From UBA6912 sp041611095 (lineage in GTDB: Bacteria > Actinomycetota > Acidimicrobiia > Spongiisociales > UBA5794), in NCBI GenBank assembly GCA_041611095.1, contig JBFINP010000026.1, positions 1-38,517 on the forward strand: 38,517 nucleotides of DNA. The letters are read 5' to 3'. The notes beneath the pieces are model-generated. The model worked only from the letters and a program-made list of their open reading frames with translations, was not told the DNA's origin and did no database searches. Numbering within the stretch: the stretch's first letter is position 1; every line of letters begins with the position of its first letter. This document shows positions 7,812 to 16,204 of the stretch, in pieces. A program made the translations under genes and the position numbers.

Positions 7812-8426
7812 TCAGTTGGTGTTCTCCGCTCCGAGCGGGCACATGCGTGCGTTGATCAAGCGCAGCACACCTCTTGCGAGCTCCGGCTCCCCGGTCGTGT
7901 ACGCATCCTGGACCGCGGCGATGATCTCCGCCTCGGTCTTGGGATACGGCACCTCGGGGTGCGATGCATTGAGCAGCGCCGTCACAGCCTCCCGCTTGAG
8001 TGACACCCACACGTCGTTGTTGTTGACGGTGACCCGCACCGCATCGAGCAGGGTGCCGTCGGTGTCGACACCGAAGACCGATGCGAAGGATGCGTCGGTC
8101 GAGTAGCCGATCCACTGGTTCAGGTGCAGCGGGTTGGCGTAGTAGAGGGGAGAGCACCCGTTGGCGCACGTCCGGCTGGCGCCGAAGTAGTGCGACGGGT
8201 CGGTGTCGGTGACGACGGTGCCGTCGGGGGCGGTGCCCTCGGTGGTGCCGAGGTTGGCGTACTGGCCCTTGACCGCGATCCCGCTGGCGGTGCACGTCAT
8301 CGACTCGCCGACGGCGAGGGTGTCTTGCGGGCAAGTGACGGTGACGCCCTGGTCGTCGACGACCGAGACGCCGGTCAGGTCCACGTCGCCCGTGTTGGTC
8401 ACGACGTAGGTCCACTCCACCGGGTC
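7812..8426 (-). pseudogene. Remnant of a secreted DUF11-repeat surface protein (C-terminal part)
   Basis: About 205 codons with no own start in a sensible place and no signal peptide. It opens inside a DUF11-type beta-sandwich repeat (DPVEWTYVVTNTGDVDLTG ... CTASGIAV ... TDTDPSHYFG). It then continues into a C-terminal domain with a Cys-x3-Cys (TCANGC), LLDAVRV, a segment VTALLNASHPEV, and a final CPL motif. This resembles the CSPGYWKN-type tail found on actinobacterial secreted proteins. The preceding half of the repeat lies in the frame of the HEAT gene, so the protein is split by a frameshift plus a missing stretch near 8426-8435. Either a deletion or collapse of tandem repeats in assembly could explain this. 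No LPXTG-type sorting signal is seen at the C-terminus. Confidence 0.65.
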
Positions 8427-8489
8427 GCCTTCTCGTTGTCGATCGAGGGTCCGTCACCCGGCTGGACGCCGAAGTAGTGCGATGGGTCG
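8181..8489. repeat. Two copies of a 22-bp sequence encoding DPSHYFG, 287 bp apart
   Basis: Copies at 8181-8202 and 8468-8489 differ at one base. They mark the period of the DUF11 repeat. The second copy coincides with the point where the HEAT protein changes into DUF11 sequence. Confidence 0.8.
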
Positions 8490-9058
8490 CCCACCACCAT
8501 CTCGGCGACCTCGCGGACCATGGGATTTCGGTCGTTCGTCGCATCCCGGAGCGCCGGTTCGATCGCGGGATCGTCGAAGGCCGTGAGGGCGACCACCGCC
8601 CTACGGCGCACCTGGGGAGGTGCCGCTTTGAGGAGATCGAGGAGCAACGGCACGGCGCGGTCGTCACCGATCGCCCCGAGAGATGCCACCGCAGCCTCCC
8701 GCACCATCCGGTCGTCGTGGCCGGCGGCGGCCCCCAAGAGCCACTCGACGCCACGCCGGCTCTCTACCTCGCCAAGCGCAGTCGCCGCCGCTTCCACGAC
8801 GCGGTGGTCAGGGTCGTGGGTCGCGGCGAGCAGCGTGCCCACTGCCGCCTCTCCGGCGCCGGCGAGCACCTCGACGGCCTCGGCACGTACGGTGGGCTCG
8901 GCGTCGCTCACCGCCAGGTCGAGGATCGCATCGCGCACCAGTGGATCCGGCAGCCGACCGGCACATGCCGCCACTGCGAGTCGACGGATCGCCCGGTCCG
9001 AGTCCTCGAGGAACGGCGCCGGGTCATCGAGGAGCGCGGCGAGTGGATCGGGGTTCAC
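8399..9058 (-). CDS. HEAT-repeat protein with an aberrant DUF11-derived C-terminus
   Basis: Residues 1-190 are a run of about five PBS-lyase/HEAT-type helical repeats (for example HRVVEAAATALGEV, RMVREAAVASLGAIGDDRAV, QVRRRAVVALTAF, MVREVAEMVV). Such proteins are protein-binding solenoids; the partner is unknown. From residue 191 the sequence changes abruptly to DPSHYFG and SIDNEKAT, which belongs to a secreted DUF11 repeat. It then shifts out of frame and stops at 219. A natural HEAT protein would be expected to end near residue 190, so the 3' end is probably chimeric. The GTG start at 9058 has TACGCT six bases upstream (leaderless) and no ribosome-binding site. It is divergent from the paa operon. 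Confidence 0.75.
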   Translation of the reverse strand: MNPDPLAALLDDPAPFLEDSDRAIRRLAVAACAGRLPDPLVRDAILDLAVSDAEPTVRAEAVEVLAGAGEAAVGTLLAATHDPDHRVVEAAATALGEVESRRGVEWLLGAAAGHDDRMVREAAVASLGAIGDDRAVPLLLDLLKAAPPQVRRRAVVALTAFDDPAIEPALRDATNDRNPMVREVAEMVVGDPSHYFGVQPGDGPSIDNEKATRWSGPTS

Positions 9059-9064
9059 GTCGCA

Positions 9065-9070
9065 AGCGTA
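9065..9070 (-). promoter_or_regulatory. -10 element for leaderless HEAT-gene mRNA
   Basis: Minus-strand TACGCT, six bases before the GTG at 9058. It is one arm of a 9-bp inverted repeat (9065-9073 with 9103-9111) whose other arm contains the paaG -10. Confidence 0.55.
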
Positions 9071-9081
9071 CCGCCGGGGCT

Positions 9082-9111
9082 TTGACCCGATCGCCGCCCG
9101 CCCGGTACGCT
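9082..9111 (+). promoter_or_regulatory. Promoter of the paaG-livG operon
   Basis: TTGACC at 9082-9087 and TACGCT at 9106-9111 with an 18-bp spacer, the best sigma70/SigA-like promoter in the window. The predicted start is near 9118, inside the palindrome at 9113-9126. This leaves a leader of about 60 bases with an AAGGAG ribosome-binding site. Confidence 0.65.
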
Positions 9112-9112
9112 C

Positions 9113-9126
9113 CGAACGATCGTTCG
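9113..9126. promoter_or_regulatory. PaaR/TetR-type operator palindrome
   Basis: CGAACGATCGTTCG is a perfect 14-bp palindrome. It fits CNAACGNNCGTTNG, which I recall as the consensus for the phenylacetyl-CoA-responsive repressor PaaR of Thermus thermophilus. It lies directly on the predicted transcription start, ideal for repression. No tetR-family gene is in the window. Confidence 0.65.
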
Positions 9127-9180
9127 TTTTCAGCCGCGGCGCTCCCCGCAGGCGAAGTCCGGGGGGCGAAGGAGCCCGAG

Positions 9181-9966
9181 TTGGACCACATCAGGTATAC
9201 GGTCGACGCCGAGATGGCGACTATCACGCTCGACCGACCGGAGAAGCTCAACGCGTTCACCAAACCCATGCTGGAGAGCTTCCTCGAGGCCCTGCGCCAC
9301 GCCGCCGCAGACACCGAGGTAAGGGCCGTGCTGGTCACGGGCGAAGGCCGCGGATTCTGCGCAGGGCAGGATCTGGCCGACCGGGCGGTGGCGGCCGGCG
9401 ATGCCGCCCCCGACCTCGGCGAGTCGCTCGAGAATCGCTACAACCCTGCCGTGCGAATGATGCGGACGATGGCGAAACCTGTCGTGGTCGCCGTCAATGG
9501 CGTGGCTGCTGGTGCGGGGGCCAACCTCGCCCTGGCCGGCGACATCGTCATCGGCGCTCGCTCAGCGCGGTTCATCCAGTCGTTCTCTCGCATTGGCCTG
9601 CTTCCCGACTCCGGAGGCACGTACGTCCTGCCCCGAACGGTCGGTGCGGCGCGGGCGCGCGGCCTGGCGCTACTCGGCGAGCCTCTCGACGCCGAGACGG
9701 CGAAGGAGTGGGGCCTCATCTGGGACGTCGTCGACGACGATGCCCTGCTGCAGGTCGCCGGGGATCTCGCCAGAGGGCTAGGGGCCGGCCCCACCGCCGG
9801 ATACGCAAAGATCAAGGCAGCGCTCAATGATTCGCCCGGCAATACGCTCGACGAGCAGCTCGATTTGGAGCGAGATCTGCAGCGGGAGGCCGGGAAGAGC
9901 CGCGACTACGCCGAGGGTGTCGCCGCCTTTTTGGAGAAGCGCAATCCTCGTTTCGAGGGTCGATGA
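9181..9966 (+). CDS. paaG: PaaG-type enoyl-CoA hydratase/isomerase (1,2-epoxyphenylacetyl-CoA isomerase)
   Basis: Crotonase-fold enzyme, 261 residues. In the phenylacetate pathway PaaG converts ring-1,2-epoxyphenylacetyl-CoA to the oxepin and also acts as a delta3,delta2-enoyl-CoA isomerase. Oxyanion-hole segments are GFCAGQDL (59-65) and VNGVAAGAGANLALAGD (105-121). The segment GLLPDSGGTYVLPR holds the PaaG-type catalytic Asp143, and LALLGEPLDAETAKEWGLIW is also very PaaG-like. The start is TTG at 9181: AAGGAG lies six bases upstream and the family N-terminus begins there, while the longer open frame is non-homologous. ATGA overlap with paaH. A fatty-acid or other crotonase role is the alternative. 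Confidence 0.88.
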   Translation: MDHIRYTVDAEMATITLDRPEKLNAFTKPMLESFLEALRHAAADTEVRAVLVTGEGRGFCAGQDLADRAVAAGDAAPDLGESLENRYNPAVRMMRTMAKPVVVAVNGVAAGAGANLALAGDIVIGARSARFIQSFSRIGLLPDSGGTYVLPRTVGAARARGLALLGEPLDAETAKEWGLIWDVVDDDALLQVAGDLARGLGAGPTAGYAKIKAALNDSPGNTLDEQLDLERDLQREAGKSRDYAEGVAAFLEKRNPRFEGR

Positions 9967-11543
9967 GCGGGGCGCTGTCCCGGGCTTCCGCGGTGGCCGT
10001 GTTGGGGGCTGGAACCATGGGCGCCGGGATCGCTCGAGTCGCCGCAGGAGCCGGCCACCGGGTGCTGCTGTTCGACACCGTCGCGGACGTGATCGAGGGG
10101 GCGCTCTCCGAGCTGCGGGCGCGCCTCGGGCGCTCCGTCGAGAGGGGGAAGATCGCCGCCACCGAGGCGGACCGGATCCACGCTTCCATCGCTCCGGTGG
10201 AGGATCTCGCCGACCTCGCCGGCGCCGGGCTCGTCGTCGAGGCGATCGTCGAGGACCTGGGGGTCAAGCGTGACGTCTTCCGACGGCTCGAGGCGATCGT
10301 CGCTCCCGATGCGATCCTCGCCACCAACACGTCGTCGCTGTCGGTGACCGCCATCGCTGCAGGCCTCGACCATCCGGAGCGTGTCGTGGGGATGCACTTC
10401 TTCAACCCGGCGCCGGTGATGCCCCTCGTCGAGATCGTCTCCGGCGCCGCCACCGATCGCGGCGTCGCAGCCACCGTCTACCAGACCGCGTCGGCCTGGG
10501 GAAAGTCCCCGGTCCACTGCGCATCGACTCCCGGTTTCATCGTGAACCGCGTCGCCCGCCCCTACTACTCCGAGGCGCTGCGATTGCTCCAAGAAGGCGT
10601 CGGTGACGAGGCGACCATCGACGCCGTGCTCAGCGAGGCCGGCGGGTTCAGGATGGGTCCGTTCACGCTCATGGACCTCGTCGGGCTCGACGTCAACCTC
10701 GCCGTCTCCACCTCCGTCTACGAGCAGACCTACCACGACGCACGTTTTGCCCCCAATGTGCTCCAGCAGGCCAAAGTCGACGCAGGTCACCTCGGCCGCA
10801 AGTCGGGGCGCGGCTGGTACCGGTCCGACGTCCCCCCGCCTCCTCCGGCCACGGTCACACCAGGGGTTGCCGTGTCCGTTGTGCGGTTGGGCCTCGACCT
10901 CGGGCACGCCGAGGGCCTGGTAGAGCGCTTCGAGGCCGCCGGGCTCGCCGTCGAGCGTGACGACTCCGTTGCGGGTCTCGAGATCGGTGCCGCCCTGGTG
11001 ATTCCCACGGATGGTCGCAGTGCGGCAGAGGTTGCCCCCGAGCACTCGGACAAGGAGGTCCTGGTGCTCGACCTCGTCCCCGACTGGCAGAGCGCCGAGC
11101 GGGTGGCGGTCACCGGATCCCGCAACCTGCCGGAGGACACGCTCGCCACTGTCGCCGCAACGCTTGGAGCTGCCGGTCTGGCCGTCACCCGGGTGGCCGA
11201 TGTCCCGGCTGTGATCGTCATGCGCACGATCGCACAGCTCGTGTCGGTCGCCGCCGATGCCGCGATGGCGGGTGTGGCTTCACCCGAGGACATCGACCTG
11301 GCGATGCGGCTCGGCACCAACTACCCGGCAGGACCGTTCGAATGGGCCGATCAGATCGGAGTGGATCGCATCGTCGCCGTGGTGGATCGCCTGCGGTCGT
11401 TCTACGGCGAGGAGCGCTATCGATGTGCCGGCTGGCTACGCCGGGCGTGGCTCGAAGGGGTTCCCCTCCGCTCACTGGCAACGGAGACGGTCGCCCACGG
11501 CCGTGGGGAGACGAGAATCGAAGCAACACGAGACAACGACTGA
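9963..11543 (+). CDS. paaH: 3-hydroxyacyl-CoA dehydrogenase, PaaH type
   Basis: NAD-dependent oxidation of a 3-hydroxyacyl-CoA, such as 3-hydroxyadipyl-CoA in phenylacetate breakdown; 526 residues. The N-terminal Rossmann domain has VLGAGTMGAGIA (about 13-24). Catalytic residues lie around TNTSSLSVT and GMHFFNPAPVMPLVEIV. A first 3HCDH C-terminal domain (about 190-285) contains PGFIVNRVARPYY. A second, shorter 3HCDH domain lies at the C-terminus (about 420-515, MRLGTNYPAGPFEWAD). The two-domain tail and length fit PaaH/PaaC enzymes better than short fatty-acid dehydrogenases. It overlaps paaG by four bases and is followed 31 bp later by paaN. Confidence 0.9.
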   Translation: MSGALSRASAVAVLGAGTMGAGIARVAAGAGHRVLLFDTVADVIEGALSELRARLGRSVERGKIAATEADRIHASIAPVEDLADLAGAGLVVEAIVEDLGVKRDVFRRLEAIVAPDAILATNTSSLSVTAIAAGLDHPERVVGMHFFNPAPVMPLVEIVSGAATDRGVAATVYQTASAWGKSPVHCASTPGFIVNRVARPYYSEALRLLQEGVGDEATIDAVLSEAGGFRMGPFTLMDLVGLDVNLAVSTSVYEQTYHDARFAPNVLQQAKVDAGHLGRKSGRGWYRSDVPPPPPATVTPGVAVSVVRLGLDLGHAEGLVERFEAAGLAVERDDSVAGLEIGAALVIPTDGRSAAEVAPEHSDKEVLVLDLVPDWQSAERVAVTGSRNLPEDTLATVAATLGAAGLAVTRVADVPAVIVMRTIAQLVSVAADAAMAGVASPEDIDLAMRLGTNYPAGPFEWADQIGVDRIVAVVDRLRSFYGEERYRCAGWLRRAWLEGVPLRSLATETVAHGRGETRIEATRDND

Positions 11544-11574
11544 ACCGGCACGCAGCGGCGCACGAGAGGAAGAC

Positions 11575-13233
11575 ATGGCTACCGACTTCTACGAGAGACA
11601 CCGCACCACCCTCGACAAGGCGGTCGAGGCGATCCGCACCCGCGAGTACTGGAGCCCATACCCTGAGAGCCCTCGGGCTTACGGTGACGAAGCTCCCGCC
11701 GAGGGCGACGCCGCCTTTCGCGCCCGGCTCGAGCAAACCTTCGAGATCGACCAGCCGTCCAACGGTGTCATCGCCGCAGCCGAGAGGTCGCCGTACGGGG
11801 TCGAGTTGGGCATCGCCTATCCGGCCTCCGATCCGGAAGCTTTGCTCGACGCCGCCGTCGCCGCCATGCCCGCATGGGCTGCGGCGTCGGCCGAGACCCG
11901 CGCCGGCGCGTGCCTCGAAATCCTCGACCGGCTCGCCAAGTCGAGCTTCGAGATGGCACATGCGGTCATGCAGACCACCGGTCAGGCGTTCTTGATGGCA
12001 TTTCAGGCGGGAGGACCGCACGCCCTCGACCGGGGGCTGGAGGCGGTGGCCTACGCCTATGCGGAGTTGTCGCGCCTCCCCGGCGCCATGCGATGGGAGA
12101 AGCCACAGGGCAAGCGTGACCCACTCGTCATCGACAAGACCTGGCGCCTCAGGCCACGAGGCGTTGCGGTCACGATCGGGGTCTCGACGTTCCCGACGTG
12201 GAACGGGTATCCCGGCATCTTCGCCAGCCTGGTCACCGGGAACCCTGTGATCGTGAAGCCGCACCCGGGGACCGTGCTGCCGCTGGCGCTGTTCGTCGAG
12301 ACGGCCCGCGCCGTCATCGCCGAGGCCGGATTCGACCCGAATCTCGTGACGCTCCTCGTCGACACTCCGGAGGAGCCCGTCGCCAAGGAGTTGGTGCTCG
12401 ATCCCAGGGTCAAGCTCGTCGACTACACCGGGGGCTCATCGTTCGGTGACTGGCTCGAGCACAATGTCCCCCAGGCGCTCGTGTTCACCGAGAAGGCGGG
12501 CGTCAACTCCGTCGTGATCGATTCGGCAGAGGATCTGAAGAGTGTGTTCCGCAACCTCTCGGTGTCGATGTCCATGTACTCGGGCCAGATGTGCACCACA
12601 CCCCAGAACGTCTACGTACCTCGGGGCGGCATCGAGGTCGGTGGTGAGCATGTGTCGTTCGACGATGTGGCTCGCGGTCTCGCCGATGCCATCGGGGGGC
12701 TGCTCTCGGACGACGGTCGCGCCGGTGACATCCTCGGCGCCATCAAGGGCGAAGCCACCCTCGCTCGCATCGAGGAGGCCTCATCCACCGGTGAGGTGCT
12801 GCTCGAGTCGCGATCGGTAGCCAGTGATCAGTACCCGGATGCCGTCATCCGGACCCCCGCGGTCGTCAAGGTCGACTCCGCAGAGAGGGCGACGTACATG
12901 CGCGAGATGTTCGGGCCCATCGTGTACGTGGTTGCCACCGACGACACGACGCAGAGCCTGGCGCTGGCCGTGGAGTCGGCCCGGGACCACGGGGCCATCA
13001 CATGGCTCGTCTACACCACCGACGCAGACGTCATGGCCGCCGCGGAGGATGCCGCCATCGATGCCGGTGTGTCCATAGCCTTCAACCTCACGGGCGGGTT
13101 GTTCGTGAACCAGTCGGCGGCGTTCAGCGACTTCCACGTCACCGGTGCCAACCCGGCCGGCAACGCAAGCCTCACCGACCCGGCGTTCGTCGCCGGGAGA
13201 TTCCGCGTCGTGGGAGTACGCAAGCCGGTCTGA
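11575..13233 (+). CDS. paaN: Phenylacetate degradation aldehyde dehydrogenase PaaN
   Basis: A 552-residue aldehyde dehydrogenase of the PaaN type, i.e. the dehydrogenase half of PaaZ without the MaoC hydratase domain. In the pathway it oxidises the open-chain semialdehyde-CoA formed after oxepin-CoA ring opening. Visible residues are the NADP-site Lys228 (IVKPHPG), Glu306 (FTEKAG) and nucleophile Cys340 (GQMCTTPQNVYV). The long N-terminal region (1-75, FYERHRTTLDKAVEAI, YWSPYPESP) is typical of PaaN. Start ATG at 11575 has AGAGGA upstream; the much longer frame runs through paaH and is rejected. Ring opening itself needs a hydratase encoded elsewhere. Confidence 0.88.
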   Translation: MATDFYERHRTTLDKAVEAIRTREYWSPYPESPRAYGDEAPAEGDAAFRARLEQTFEIDQPSNGVIAAAERSPYGVELGIAYPASDPEALLDAAVAAMPAWAAASAETRAGACLEILDRLAKSSFEMAHAVMQTTGQAFLMAFQAGGPHALDRGLEAVAYAYAELSRLPGAMRWEKPQGKRDPLVIDKTWRLRPRGVAVTIGVSTFPTWNGYPGIFASLVTGNPVIVKPHPGTVLPLALFVETARAVIAEAGFDPNLVTLLVDTPEEPVAKELVLDPRVKLVDYTGGSSFGDWLEHNVPQALVFTEKAGVNSVVIDSAEDLKSVFRNLSVSMSMYSGQMCTTPQNVYVPRGGIEVGGEHVSFDDVARGLADAIGGLLSDDGRAGDILGAIKGEATLARIEEASSTGEVLLESRSVASDQYPDAVIRTPAVVKVDSAERATYMREMFGPIVYVVATDDTTQSLALAVESARDHGAITWLVYTTDADVMAAAEDAAIDAGVSIAFNLTGGLFVNQSAAFSDFHVTGANPAGNASLTDPAFVAGRFRVVGVRKPV

Positions 13234-13329
13234 GAGCTTGCGGCCCGCCGAAACGGGCTCGTGGCAGCGGGAGAGCGCGATCTCTATCGTGTGGCCGATC
13301 GCCGGAGGCAGCAGAAGGAGGGAGTGCCG

Positions 13330-15201
13330 ATGACGGCCACCATGGATCGTCCCGAGGCGCCCGCAGCCGGCACCGGCTACGAAACCGTCGCGGCACGGGT
13401 GCGCGACTGGGCGCAGCGCCTGCCCGATGCGGTTGCGTTGCGCGAGAAGGACTTCGGGATCTGGCAGGAGATCACCTGGTCCCAGTTCTGGGATCAGGTC
13501 CTCACGGCCGCCCATGGCCTGCTCGCCCTCGGGGTCGAGGTCGGCGACGTAGTGTCGATCCACTCGGAGGACCGGCCCGAGTGGTTGATCCTCGACATGG
13601 CGACGGTCGCGATCCGGGGCATCTCCACCGGCTTCTATCCGACCAACCCGACCGCCGAGGTGGAGTACCTCCTCAACGACTCCGCTGCCAAGGTGCACCT
13701 CGCCGAGGATCAGGAACAGGTGGACAAGGTGCTCGACCGGCCGCCCGACCGCTTCCCCAACCTCACCAAGATCATTTACGTCGAGCCGCGCGGCCTGCGG
13801 AGCTACCCCGACCCTCGCCTCATGTTCTGGGACGACTTCCTCGAGTTGGGCGTCCGTCATCGCCAGGAGCACGAGGGCGCCGTCGAGCGCCGCATGGCCC
13901 AGGCCACGGCCGACGACGTCATGACCCTCGTCTACACGTCCGGAACCACAGGACCTCCGAAGGGCGCCATGCTCACCAACGCAAACGCCGCGTTCTGCAT
14001 GGACACCGTGGTCAGTGTCGACGGCCGCCTTCCCAAGGACTCCAAGCCGGGCCCCGACGACCAGGTCTTGACGTACCTTCCCTTGTGTCATGTCGCCGAG
14101 CGCATCTTCTCCACCTGGACGATGGCGGCGGCCGGCACCGTGCTCAACTTCGCCGAGTCGATCGAGACCGTGCAAGTCAACCTGCGCGAGATCCAGCCGA
14201 CGCTGTTCTTTGCGGTCCCTCGTATCTGGGAGAAGATCCACGCCACGGTGCTCATCCGGCTCCAGGATGCGACGTGGCTCAAGCGCCAAGTCGCCAAGGT
14301 CAGCCTGGGGCTAGCCCGCTTCATCGGGAGGCAGCGCGTCGAGAACGGCGGCACCCATACGCTCGCCAGCCGTCTCGCCTACTGGATCGGCAACCCGCTG
14401 TTCTTCCGGGCGCTGAAGGAGCGCATCGGTCTGCGGCGCTGCCGCTGGGCCGGCTCCGGGGCGGCGGCGATCGCCCCCGAGGTCCTCGAGTTCTTCATGG
14501 GGCTCGGAGTCCCCGTCTACGAGCTGTACGGAATGACCGAGAACTCGGCCGTGGCGACGTTGAACTTCCACGGACGCGTCAAGCTGGGCACGGTCGGCGA
14601 GCCATACCCCGGTATCGGGTTCCGCATCGACGAGCAGACCGGCGAGATCCAGACCAAGCACCCCGGCGTCTTCAAGGGCTACTGGAACAAGCCGGAGCAG
14701 ACCGCCGAGACCTTTACCGACGACGGCTGGCTCAAGACGGGCGACGTCGGGGTTTGGGTGGACGGCACCCACGTCAAGATCGTCGATCGGATCAAGCACA
14801 TCATCATCACGTCGGGCGGCAAGAACATCTCACCGTCGGAGATCGAGAACAGCCTGAAGGCCTCGCCCTACGTGAAGGAGGCGATGGTCATTGGTGACGG
14901 CCGCAAGTACCTCACCGCGCTCATCGGAATCGAGTACGACACCGTCGGCAACTGGGCGCTGCGCAAGGGCATCACGTACACGACGTATCGCGATCTCTCC
15001 GAGAAGCCCGAGGTCATCGAGCTGATCCAGGGCGTCATCAACGAGACCAATGAGCGCTTCTCGCGGGTCGAGCAGATCAAGAAGTTCCGCATGATCCCGA
15101 AGGAGCTCGACCACGAGGATGGCGAGCTGACGGCCACGCAGAAGCTCAAGCGCAGCGCCATGAAGGACATGTTCACCGAGCTCGTGGAGTCGATGTACTG
15201 A
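13330..15201 (+). CDS. AMP-forming long-chain-type acyl-CoA synthetase
   Basis: Activates a carboxylic acid to its CoA thioester via an acyl-adenylate; 623 residues. ATP-binding loop YTSGTTGPPKG (202-212), the YLPLCHVAER segment, SGAAAIAPEV, YGMTE (A5 motif), GWLKTGDVG and the catalytic-lysine region LTATQKLKR near the C-terminus are all present. Length and motif spacing match FadD15-type synthetases, not PaaK (about 430 residues). Start ATG follows a strong AGGAGGGAG. A 96-bp gap precedes it, with a possible weak internal -10 (TATCGT at 13285-13290). Its place between paaN and a Liv importer suggests that it activates the imported acid; chain specificity cannot be told. Confidence 0.9.
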   Translation: MTATMDRPEAPAAGTGYETVAARVRDWAQRLPDAVALREKDFGIWQEITWSQFWDQVLTAAHGLLALGVEVGDVVSIHSEDRPEWLILDMATVAIRGISTGFYPTNPTAEVEYLLNDSAAKVHLAEDQEQVDKVLDRPPDRFPNLTKIIYVEPRGLRSYPDPRLMFWDDFLELGVRHRQEHEGAVERRMAQATADDVMTLVYTSGTTGPPKGAMLTNANAAFCMDTVVSVDGRLPKDSKPGPDDQVLTYLPLCHVAERIFSTWTMAAAGTVLNFAESIETVQVNLREIQPTLFFAVPRIWEKIHATVLIRLQDATWLKRQVAKVSLGLARFIGRQRVENGGTHTLASRLAYWIGNPLFFRALKERIGLRRCRWAGSGAAAIAPEVLEFFMGLGVPVYELYGMTENSAVATLNFHGRVKLGTVGEPYPGIGFRIDEQTGEIQTKHPGVFKGYWNKPEQTAETFTDDGWLKTGDVGVWVDGTHVKIVDRIKHIIITSGGKNISPSEIENSLKASPYVKEAMVIGDGRKYLTALIGIEYDTVGNWALRKGITYTTYRDLSEKPEVIELIQGVINETNERFSRVEQIKKFRMIPKELDHEDGELTATQKLKRSAMKDMFTELVESMY

Positions 15202-15214
15202 TGGCGCTACGTTG

Positions 15215-16204
15215 ATGCCGGGCCCCGCCTGGCTCCTCGCTCAGGAGGCGGCCGATCAGTCCGCGTTCCTCAAGCTCGTGGACACGTTGGTGGACGGGCT
15301 CTCGCTCGGAGCGATCTACGCGCTGCTCGCCCTCGGCTTCGTCTTGATCTTCAAGGCCACGCAGGTCGTGAACTTCGCCCACGGCGCCATCGCGGCCGTC
15401 GGTGGCTACATGGCTTTCTGGTTTGCGGTCTCGCGGGACTTCCCGGGCCAGTACCTCACCTTCCTTCCCGACTGGCTGAACTGGATCCTGGCGGCCCTTC
15501 TGGCCGTCTTCGTCACGGCCATGCTGGGCTGGCTTCTGGAGCGGCTCTTCATCAAGCCGATGATCGGTGAGCCGTTGTTCTCGATCGCCATCATCACCCT
15601 CGGTATCGATTTCGTACTACGCACGATCAACGACGACCTGATTGGCATCGATCCGCGTCCCATCGGCCAGCCGTTGGGCGTCGGCGTGGCCAGCTTCGGC
15701 TCCGGCCAGGTGACCATCGCCCACACCGACATCGCCACGATCATCACCGCCGTGGTGCTCGTCAGCGCGATAGCGCTCTTCTTCCGGACCCGCACCGGAG
15801 TCGCGATGCGAGCCACCGCCTTCGACCAAGAGGTCTCGATGGCGCAGGGGATCAGCGCCGGCCGGGTGTTTGCGTTGGCGTGGATCATCGGCGCGGCGCT
15901 CGCCGCCACTGCCGGAATCCTCACCTCGATGTTCCCCCGCGGCCTGGGAGTCGACCGGGCGACGGCGTTCGTTGCGTTCCGCGCGTTTCCAGCCGTCGTG
16001 ATCGGGGGGCTCGACTCCGTGGTCGGCGCGGTCGTGGGTGGTCTCATCGTCGGCGTCGCCGAACAGGCCGCCGGGGTGTACCTGTCTTCGGTGACGTGGC
16101 TCGGCGCCGGGTTCTCCGGGATCGTGCCGTGGTTGCTGATGTTGGTGGTTCTGCTCGTCCGTCCCTACGGCCTGTTCGGGACAGAGGAGATCCGTCGGGT
16201 ATGA
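15215..16204 (+). CDS. livH: Branched-chain amino acid/carboxylate ABC transporter permease LivH
   Basis: Integral membrane subunit of a HAAT-family importer, 329 residues with about eight hydrophobic segments. Family marks are LVDGLSLGAIYALLALGFVLIF, VVNFAHGAIAAVGGY, MRATAFDQEVSMAQGI and AVVIGGLDSVVGAVVGG. The ATG at 15215 is chosen; a TTG just before it is in frame. A four-codon open frame (15201-15215) starts on the last base of the fadD stop and ends on the first base of this ATG, linking the two genes by TGATG at each end. It overlaps livM by four bases. The substrate may be an aromatic or fatty acid rather than an amino acid, given the neighbours. Confidence 0.92.
   Translation: MPGPAWLLAQEAADQSAFLKLVDTLVDGLSLGAIYALLALGFVLIFKATQVVNFAHGAIAAVGGYMAFWFAVSRDFPGQYLTFLPDWLNWILAALLAVFVTAMLGWLLERLFIKPMIGEPLFSIAIITLGIDFVLRTINDDLIGIDPRPIGQPLGVGVASFGSGQVTIAHTDIATIITAVVLVSAIALFFRTRTGVAMRATAFDQEVSMAQGISAGRVFALAWIIGAALAATAGILTSMFPRGLGVDRATAFVAFRAFPAVVIGGLDSVVGAVVGGLIVGVAEQAAGVYLSSVTWLGAGFSGIVPWLLMLVVLLVRPYGLFGTEEIRRV

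Noticed and set aside
8683..9180. Long N-terminal extension of PaaG
   Set aside because: It overlaps the HEAT gene and its promoter, has no homology, and TTG at 9181 has a strong AAGGAG ribosome-binding site.
13002..14897. 631-codon plus-strand frame over the acyl-CoA synthetase
   Set aside because: Arg/Pro-rich shadow of the real synthetase frame, which has all adenylate-forming motifs.
13330..15201. Assignment of the ligase as PaaK
   Set aside because: 623 residues with FadD15-type motif spacing; PaaK is about 430 residues.
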